From Cyclaneusma minus (Eukaryota; Ascomycota; Leotiomycetes; Marthamycetales; Marthamycetaceae), in assembly GCA_037179335.1 (NCBI GenBank), contig JAKZHN010000024.1, forward strand, positions 496,001 through 560,000: a stretch of DNA of 64,000 nt, written 5' to 3'. The notes under the pieces were generated by a model, which saw only the letters and a list, made by a program, of their open reading frames with translations, did not search any database and had not been told where the DNA came from. The stretch's first letter is position 1. Each line of letters starts with the position of its first letter. The position numbers and the translations under genes are program-made. This document shows, in pieces, positions 57,421 through 64,000 of this stretch.

Positions 57421-57995
57421 GCCTTGCTTTTTCCATCATCGGGTTGCTTGTTTCTCATCTTGCACCCATCGAGCTGCATAATCGGACCTCATCGCACTTT
57501 TGACGATATCGACGACAAGATCATGCTTTGTAGTATTTCGGTATACATGGCGAACATACAGGCGTTCATCAAGTATCGACGGGGGACTGGATCATGGAGG
57601 GGACTTTGGTGTTTGATGAGGCTTATGGATTCATGAAAGCATGGGTTTCGGCGTCGGCTTTGAATGATACCCCGGCAAATGGATAAAAAGTTTCTGCGTT
57701 TTACAGGGCGCATGTTTCCTCGCTTTCCATTATTGTAGCTTTTGCATTCAGCGTAGCCGCCTGCTCGGGGGAGTTGCCTGTGAAGTGGAGCCCGCACGGC
57801 GTGTGTAAAATCGACCTCCCATTCCCCACTATCTACAACACGTCTCGCTGATTCTTCCATAAACTTCCATCCCCAGAAAGTCCTCAACTCACAAATTCCC
57901 ACCTTATCAAGTCTCGCGGCTTCTCAATCATCTCACACCATAAGTCCACAGCGCACTAGTCAAAATAATCCCGAATTCCAATAACGGGCAACGCA
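57421..57995. other. Spacer downstream of the SPP1-like gene
   Basis: About 575 bases, including the 3' UTR. No gene or repeat recognised. Confidence 0.45.
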
Positions 57996-58262
57996 ATCAG
58001 TATCCCCATCCCCATCAGCCACCGCGCCCTTCCCAATTTCGGCGCCCTCCTCTGGACCGGCGCCGCGCTCGCTCTCCAATGCATCGCCACCCCAGCAGTG
58101 AGCGACACCGCTTTCTTATCGGCAACGCGGAATGTCAGGGGTCATCTGAATGATTGGAGTTGGACGATTGCCCTCGTGTATTGGAGCGTTGCTGGAATTG
58201 AGTGGATGGATGGGAGGAAGTGGTGGAATTGGGCGGTTTGTGTGGGGGACTGGCGGCGGTGA
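57996..58262 (+). pseudogene. Possible fragment of a small membrane protein
   Basis: An 88-codon plus-strand frame reads like a two-helix membrane segment (FGALLWTGAALALQCIATPA; WSWTIALVYWSVAGIEWM) and ends TGA at 58260-58262. It has no ATG at its start (an in-frame TAA lies at 57966), though a CAG acceptor near 58019 could begin it. In another frame just downstream, GVWLMGTAAVLGLWTMMEVD reads like a further membrane helix. The opposite strand is Pro-rich and probably a shadow. I do not recognise the family. It could be a relic or a gene whose first exon I cannot see. Confidence 0.3.
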
Positions 58263-58770
58263 CGGAAGAGGGGCGGATGAGGGAAGTGGATAGTTGGGCG
58301 AGGGGGGTGAAGGGGGAATTGGGCTTGGAGGGAAGAGGACGAGGGGTTGGTGGGGATGAGGGGGGGAGGAAGAGAACGGGTGAGGGGAGGGGAGTGTGGT
58401 TGATGGGGACTGCGGCGGTGTTGGGGTTGTGGACGATGATGGAAGTGGATCGTTCGAGGAGGTGGGGATATGTTCGCGCCTCGAGAACTCTCTGGTGAAC
58501 TTTTTTGGCAGGGCAGGATGGTTTTCGGGGCGCTACTTCGCATTTGCGACCGCAGAAACTTCATAGTGACAAATCACTATGCATCAATGGAGTGGAGACT
58601 TGGAAATTTTGAGCCCCTTGTTCGAAAGCAGCATCATTGAGTGATCCACGCTCCCGGTCACTCTCTGGCTAGCACTCACAGCAGCTTCACTCAGTTATCC
58701 GCACTCCCATTCAACCTCTGGCTCGCAATACCATTGAACGTGCTCAACTCGAGATACCACATATCTTTAA
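58263..58770. other. G-rich stretch and short imperfect repeat
   Basis: 58260-58400 is strongly G-rich. Near 58640-58735 two imperfect copies of a unit around CCACTCTCTGGCTAGCACT are spaced by about 57 bp. No gene supported. Confidence 0.4.
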
Positions 58771-59029
58771 GGGACGAGCTAAATCCCGACTGGAGTTTTG
58801 GAATCCGAGACAAGCTATACCCCCATTCGGGATACTGGCCCCTACTCCCTTATCCCTAATAATTTCAGGTGATTCTGGATGTTCTAATTTTGGAAAATTT
58901 ACAAGTAATTGGGACGACTTCAAGTAATCTGGATCCAAATCCCTATACGCCTTCGGATCAAAGCTGTATTCCTGTGTGACTTAGCTTGTCCCGGATTTCA
59001 AAGCTCCAGTCGGGTTTTAGCTCACCCCC
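58771..59029. mobile_element. MITE-like element with 47-bp inverted repeats and 8-bp target duplication
   Basis: The left end begins GGGACGAGCTAAATCCCGAC and the right end, read on the other strand, begins GGGGGTGAGCTAAAACCCGA. The two arms stay about 85% identical over some 47 bp, to GACAAGCTA; most differences are C/T or G/A. Exact 8-bp direct repeats ATCTTTAA flank it (58763-58770 and 59030-59037). The interior of about 160 bp is AT-rich and non-coding. An 8-bp duplication is typical of hAT-superfamily elements, but the termini are not the usual CAGNG. Confidence 0.8.
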
Positions 59030-59394
59030 ATCTTTAAATAGCTTGTGCTTCAGGCTTCTATTCTAAGTTCACCTGGAAATGCACTTTTGCTCACACTCAG
59101 CCCAGCCACTTTCGAGGTATATTGCAACCCCATCTCCCTCGCCTGCTTCACCACTCAAAGCTGACCGGACCGCCCTCCAACAGCTCGTTTTTCCAGTCTC
59201 TGCTCGTTTCGAGCACCTGGCCTGACCGCTTTTAAGTCGCTCTAAACGCAGGATCTGTCGGTACACACGTATGTCGTTATCCCATTTCTCTTTTCTGTTT
59301 CAGCACTTGAAGCTGGCCTGAGCGCTATTGACAGCTCGTCTCTCCGACGAGCTGGCATCAATGGATTCAATGTTCTCGAATGGTGATTAAGTAA

Positions 59395-59765
59395 GAGTCG
59401 CTAGGCCCATTTTAGGTGTGGGTAGTGCTTGGGTTTCGATTGAATGGGGTTGGCTTAGGAAAGCTATCGATGGTGCTTGGGATTTTCTCAAGTAAGGCTA
59501 GTTTGATAACGCTGTTAGTATTGAATGCTTGGATTGCGATTAAGAAGAGCCTAGTTTGGCAAAGCTATTGGTATTCTTGAGATAGTGCTGTAAAATGGTT
59601 TTACAATTGCTGCTAATGTTACCGTGGATTTAGATCGAGTAATGCTGGCGTGGCATAGCCTAGGTATAGTACATATTGCTTGGATTTGCATCGAGTAGGA
59701 CTTGTTTGGCATAGCTATCGGTATTGCTCGGGTCTGGAGTTAAGAGGCAGTCCTGGGGTTGCTGA
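59395..59765. repeat. Decayed minisatellite, period about 48-52 bp
   Basis: TGCTTGG anchors recur at 59426, 59474, 59526, 59677 and 59725 (TGCTCGG), spaced 48-52 bp or multiples. In between lie variants of GGATTTGCATCGAGTAGG and TTTGGCATAGCTATCGGTAT. About six or seven units are visible with many substitutions. No open frame of note runs through it. Confidence 0.65.
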
Positions 59766-60551
59766 GGGTCTTACGCGTGTTCTGGGCCGGTGAGGCCGAC
59801 GAGTGAATAGGATGAATAGTGCTGGTTTTGATATAGCACTCGAGGGCTGACCTTAGACTTTGATAGTTTGTCGCCAGTGCTGGCAGTCGACTTGAGGAAT
59901 GGAGTTGGCTGGGGATGAACTTGGCGCGGCGACGGCAGTTGACCTTCAGACTTGTTGACTTTGGGCTCGCACTCTTTCTTTGTAAGAAAAGTTGACGGTG
60001 AGTGAGTACTATTAGCTGCGTTTCCTGATATTTTTGCTTGAATTAGAATCCTCGAGGTTCTCTCGACGATTTGGATTGTGGGATAATGAATATGTCCAAC
60101 AACCTTAAACTCGGAGAAATGAGAAATAGCTGCACAAAGACTTCCTGAGTTCCTTCGCTCCCCCATATTCATCGAAATTCCTCGATGTACCTCAATTGTG
60201 GGCTGTGCTTGCAGAGTGCGCTGCCACGAATCCTACATGCAGGCAGGCCTGCAAGGCTGCCCGCCCGCCATAGCCACACACGCTGCCACCCGTGAGACTC
60301 GAGCAGCGATCAGCTACAGCCTCGGAATTATAAGTAAGGCTATCTGCTCGCTCTCCCCGGATCCTCTTTTTCTCTGGGTCGACGTTCACCCTCAAATGTT
60401 TCCTTGCAATATACATCCTCCAGCTCCACCGTAGCACATTGTGCAATCAATGTCGTCAATCATCAGCGACGACTTGAGAGTCGAGTACCAATCACCAGAA
60501 TAAGTGGTTCGCAACTTCTAATAAGATATACACCTGGTGATTTTGGGCACC
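59766..60551. other. Spacer, no gene recognised
   Basis: About 790 bases. Contains ACGACTTGAGAGT near 60465-60480, a 13-bp match to the interior of the inverted-repeat family at 43729, without recognisable ends. Confidence 0.4.
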
Positions 60552-62212
60552 ATGACGGACCCCCTCAGCGCGCTGGGTGCCGTTTCCGGTGCGGTCGGAA
60601 TTGTCTCTTTTGGACTCGAACTGGCATCCAAACTACACAAATACGCATCTAGCGCTCGGAGCGCACCACAGCAGTTGAAAGACTGTATCGTCAACATCAA
60701 CAGCATTGCGACGGCTTTGAAGCAGCTACAGCGTCTGCTGGCCGAGGACGACGACAATGGCAAACCGGACGGAAGCTCGTCAAGCGAATCTACAGATCCT
60801 ACAGGGAGTAGAAAACGACGACTTGCAACATAAACTGAGAAAGACAAGTTGTTTTCGGCAGAAGGTCGACAGGAAGTCGAGCGCTTGGAGAAAGATTGCC
60901 AGGATGTGTTTGGGAGAATCGTCGAGCTCCTGGTCGATGCCTCTAAAAAGGGGACGTTTCAGAGTACAGTGCTTGGAGGGAAACGGCGAATGAGATCGAA
61001 AGAGGACGTATCGCACCAACGATGCCTCGGTGAAGTTAAGCCATTACTGGAGCAGCTGAGTCTGTCGACACTGGAACAGGTCAAGTGGCCATTGGTAGAG
61101 CCCGAGATTGGTAGATGCAGATTGGAGCTTGAACGACTATCAATAGGACTCCTCTTGGTATTGCAGATTTTGACTCTAAGGAAACTGAAAGGGACATTGT
61201 AAGTTAGCTCTTTATTCTTCGAGATCTGAGGGTCATAGGAGAGATGCATCATACCTTACTCCAGCTGTGTCTCAGAAAGGACGGAAAAGCATCCCACATG
61301 AGCATAACATTTGTAGCTAATGATAGAGCAGTACTGTCCGGGGCAAATCCGAAACTCAAGCGATTAAATCAGCAGCATACGATCTGATACGAAAGGATAG
61401 AATACTCGAGAAACAACTCAGCAGCCTGGAAACCGACTTCGATCAAGCAGCATTTTTCAGGGATCACTCAAGTGGCGATGGCCTCCCCACGGGCTTTAGA
61501 TGCAACTATCATGGCCGACATGGTTGTGCTTCCAGATCCAAGCGTCTTCGCCTCCACTTCAAACACAGTTGCACCACAACCCACCACAGCATCTGAGATC
61601 GACCCAGAGCCCCTGGAAGCGTACCTGTGCCAAGCCTCTCAACAAGAGCCTTTCAAGATACCGCTCTCACAGGATGCCCCCAGACGCAAATTAGAGGGCT
61701 GAACAGCAGTTCTAAATCATCGATCTGGAATGTGCTACCATCTCTAAGCGGGGAATATCAAGCTTGGGTGACCGAAACGCTCGAGTACGCTCAAAAGCAA
61801 GATGACATCAAGAGAGTGATATTGGCTATCGAGACAAGCGACCAGAGAAAAGGATTCAAGGATTTCTTCAAGAAGCAAAAGAAGAGCGAGAAGTACTTGA
61901 TGATTTTCGTGGAAAGGAGAATGAGCAAGGGTCCCCCTCGAGCCCCGCCCAGCATACGTCCGTAGCGGCCAGCCGAGCAAAATCAGGTCGGTGACTGAAC
62001 TCCACGGAATGGGGATTGAAGACTTGTCTTCCTCATCTAGGAAAGGTTGGATGATGGAGAAGCCAGGCGAGAACGAGAAGATGGACAAGAAGTTGCTGGT
62101 AGACGAAGAGAAAGTCGTGGATGAGCTAGTAGCCAAGTGGTCAACTCTAGGAACCGAAGAAAGAGACAGCAATGCAGTCGAAACCAGGCCTCTGAAGAGA
62201 ATCAAGATCTAA
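60552..62212 (+). pseudogene. Decayed gene with fungal STAND-type N-terminal (Helo-like) domain
   Basis: It begins MTDPLSALGAVSGAVGIVSF and continues LELASKLHKYASSARSAPQQ, typical of the fungal N-terminal domain of STAND proteins (Helo_like_N type). After SRKRRLAT the frame hits TAA (60831-60833). It then continues in the same frame with equally typical sequence: EKDKLFSAEGRQEVERLEKD, then EQVKWPLVEPEIGRCRLELE. Further downstream, coiled-coil-like pieces occur in shifting frames (RILEKQLSSLETDFDQAAF; TETLEYAQKQDDIKRVILAI; VVDELVAKWSTLGTEERD), ending at 62212. Some shifts may be introns (a GTAAGT donor lies at 61199), but the internal stop suggests inactivation. Exact function unknown; the family includes allorecognition and cell-death receptors. 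Confidence 0.55.
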
Positions 62213-64000
62213 GAATGATAAGAACTGCAGCAATACACAATGGGATGGCAATAGCATAGATGATATAGGACAGGGAAGCCACGAAGCCGCGAAGCCTGCA
62301 CCACAGACGTCGTATATTTAGCTCCGCAGCATATATTCGGGGTCTTTGAATTCGATATAGAATCGGAGTTGTATATCTTGAGCCACTTGGCGACCAAATA
62401 TCGCCATCAACAATCTACGCGCACCAATCGCTGGTCTGGCAATGACGAATGTCGAAACTTCCGTTAATTAGCTCGGAGATAAACAATCTGAGGCTAGGTT
62501 ATGATACGTCGTGCGGAAGCTCGAGCTTCTATAACCTTGTATAGGTATGGATGGAGATGGATGGCGAGACAAACTAAGCAACGAGATTCATTCACATGTG
62601 TTGACACTTGACAACGCAGTACGTATAATGCTTGAGATACAGTACAGCCTTGATGTTTCCGAAACGCGTTGACACGAATGTCGATAAACATTGCCGAGCA
62701 GAAAGTCATTTCGACAGGTGCCAAAGTGAAATCCCGTAATCGAGAGCTTTCCCCGGGCAGATATCTAGCTTTTGTTCTGCTTTTAGATATAGTTGGTGGT
62801 TGGAGATGGCGAAACTTTCCCAACATGAAGCTGTCATGCGCAACCCCTCGCCGTATCTGGGACCAGCCACATGGCAGTCAAGTACGTGGTAGTTGCGAAT
62901 AACGTCACTGAAAATTGTCGTGTTTGAATGTAAAATGTCCCAAAATAACAGTCAGGACAACTCAGGAAGTCTTTTTAAACTCACATCAAGTTAAGACTTG
63001 AGGCCCGCGGTTGATCGCCCGAATGTCGTTGATCAGTCGAAAACGAAAGCGAGAGCGAAACTAATACGAGCTTCTCCTTAATCAGGGGAGCGGCCGCCGG
63101 CTTCGGCCTTGCCCTGAGTACGTACATGTAACTTCAATAGATTGGGGGTTCCACCAAGGTGCCAGCATAAACGGCGGAGGCGGCTGAGATGCTGGTCTGG
63201 TCTGCGACAAGCCTATGGGGCCATGGAAAAGCAGTAGAAATCGCGAGAAAGCAAGAAGAATAAATAGTTGCCAGCGAATTGTCGCAGATCTGTGAATATT
63301 GTCCATCCAGATCATGCGCCTGGCCCGATCGTGGTGGCTATGTGAATCTGAGGCAGGGCAGCCACAACCCCGCAAGACAGGCGACGAGGCGTCTGCTTGG
63401 CAGCTTGAATCGCTTCGGAGATGAAGAGACTCAGGTTGGCGGGTCCTCCGCTTTCTTGGGGTCCGGATGAGTCTGGATTCTGGAACATTACATGTATTGA
63501 ACCTGGTGCTTGGCGGCGATAGCAGCGGAAAGTCGGAAACATGGGATGTGGGGAGCGAGCGGGAACAATTATTCTTGGAAATCCCAGAATTTGGAATTTG
63601 GGAATCATCCAGCGACCAGGGTGTCCTGATCGACAGACTCATCGACCTTGCTTTTCTTGTTTGGTCCTGGACTATCGATGTCCCGGTGTTTTCTGAATCA
63701 CGGACAAGCTTTCCGCCAGTTCTTGGGGGATGGAACATCGATGCGTGGGCTGGGCCCGCGGATCCACGTGAAGTGGTATTCTTGACTTTGCCCTACGTCT
63801 TCAACGCTTGGCACTGTCGTATGGGGAAAAAGGAGCCTCTCGAAATACCGATGGGAGGCATCCAGATCCTTTGTCCAATTGGAGCCGGTGGCCAGTTGAA
63901 ACATGGCGCCAAGCAGTAGCATCCACACTCAAACACTCAGTTGGCGACCGAAGAAGTCCTCCGAACAAGTCCAGATCAGGAGAAGTCGAGCCATGGTAGC
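62213..64000. other. Gene-poor end of window
   Basis: About 1.8 kb. Overlapping ATG-started frames on opposite strands (minus 63738-63082, 218 codons; plus 63467-63919, 150 codons) mask one another. Neither shows a recognised domain, signal peptide or splice pattern. No tRNA, repeat or element end is seen. Confidence 0.4.

Noticed and set aside
60461..60480. Possible further copy of the GGTGACAATTCTTGT element family
   Set aside because: Only 13 bp (ACGACTTGAGAGT) match and neither terminal repeat is present.
63082..63919. Two overlapping opposite-strand frames (218 and 150 codons)
   Set aside because: They mask each other, show no domain, signal or splice evidence, and the composition is like the surrounding spacer. 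Kept only as a note.

Overview
The window reads as a gene-dense nuclear segment of a filamentous ascomycete, most likely a leotiomycete (Helotiales-type). Four signs point that way: GT-AG introns mostly of 48-100 nt, a dispersed 5S rRNA gene, fungus-specific gene architectures (alpha-beta fused tryptophan synthase, RXT3, AMA1, 2EXR proteins), and simple-sequence and short inverted-repeat elements confined to introns and intergenic DNA. The genus-level placement is inference from gene style. Genes are monocistronic, on both strands, with divergent or convergent spacers; there are no operons. Exon joins below were read by eye. Every spliced model stays in frame and multiplies to whole codons except where a defect is noted.

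Layout. 1-2330 (+): 3' part of nucleoporin NUP133. 2331-5340: spacer with one 5S rRNA gene. 5341-10589 (-): xanthine dehydrogenase, carrying an 800-nt intron. 11891-13197 (-): arginine methyltransferase PRMT1/RmtA. 13788-15610 (-): secreted GH5 mannanase. 16357-17145 (+): riboflavin synthase. 17313-19043 (-): MUS81. 19701-21386 (+): phosphoacetylglucosamine mutase. 22143-23590 (-): secreted aldose 1-epimerase. 25062-26114 (-): 2EXR protein with a small inverted-repeat element in its intron. 27288-29173 (-): V-ATPase subunit B. 29973-31216 (-): second, frameshifted 2EXR gene. 32988-35617 (-): meiotic APC/C activator AMA1 with a defective splice donor. 36158-37573 (+): Rab geranylgeranyltransferase alpha. 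37923-39776 (+): histidine acid phosphatase. 40027-42523 (-): tryptophan synthase. 42904-43392 (+): SDH assembly factor 4. 44466-45887 (-): CLN3/BTN1. 46872-50699 (+): RXT3. 51406-52704 (+): 2OG-Fe(II) oxygenase. 53227-53816: homopolymer assembly artefact. 54914-57420 (+): long SPP1-type PHD protein. 57421-64000: gene-poor, repeat-bearing tail with a MITE-like element, a decayed minisatellite and a broken STAND-type N-terminal gene.

The genes are mostly housekeeping: purine catabolism, riboflavin, tryptophan and chitin-precursor (UDP-GlcNAc) synthesis, vacuolar acidification (V-ATPase B and CLN3 both act at the vacuole), chromatin (PRMT1, RXT3, SPP1), recombination and meiosis (MUS81, AMA1) and secreted carbohydrate-active or phosphatase enzymes. 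I see no biosynthetic cluster, virus, CRISPR array or new multi-gene system. The observations most worth pursuing are two families of short inverted-repeat elements, the AMA1 donor defect, a frame-neutral intron in RXT3, the fused N-terminal region of the SPP1-like protein, and a 5S variant with paired changes in two helices.
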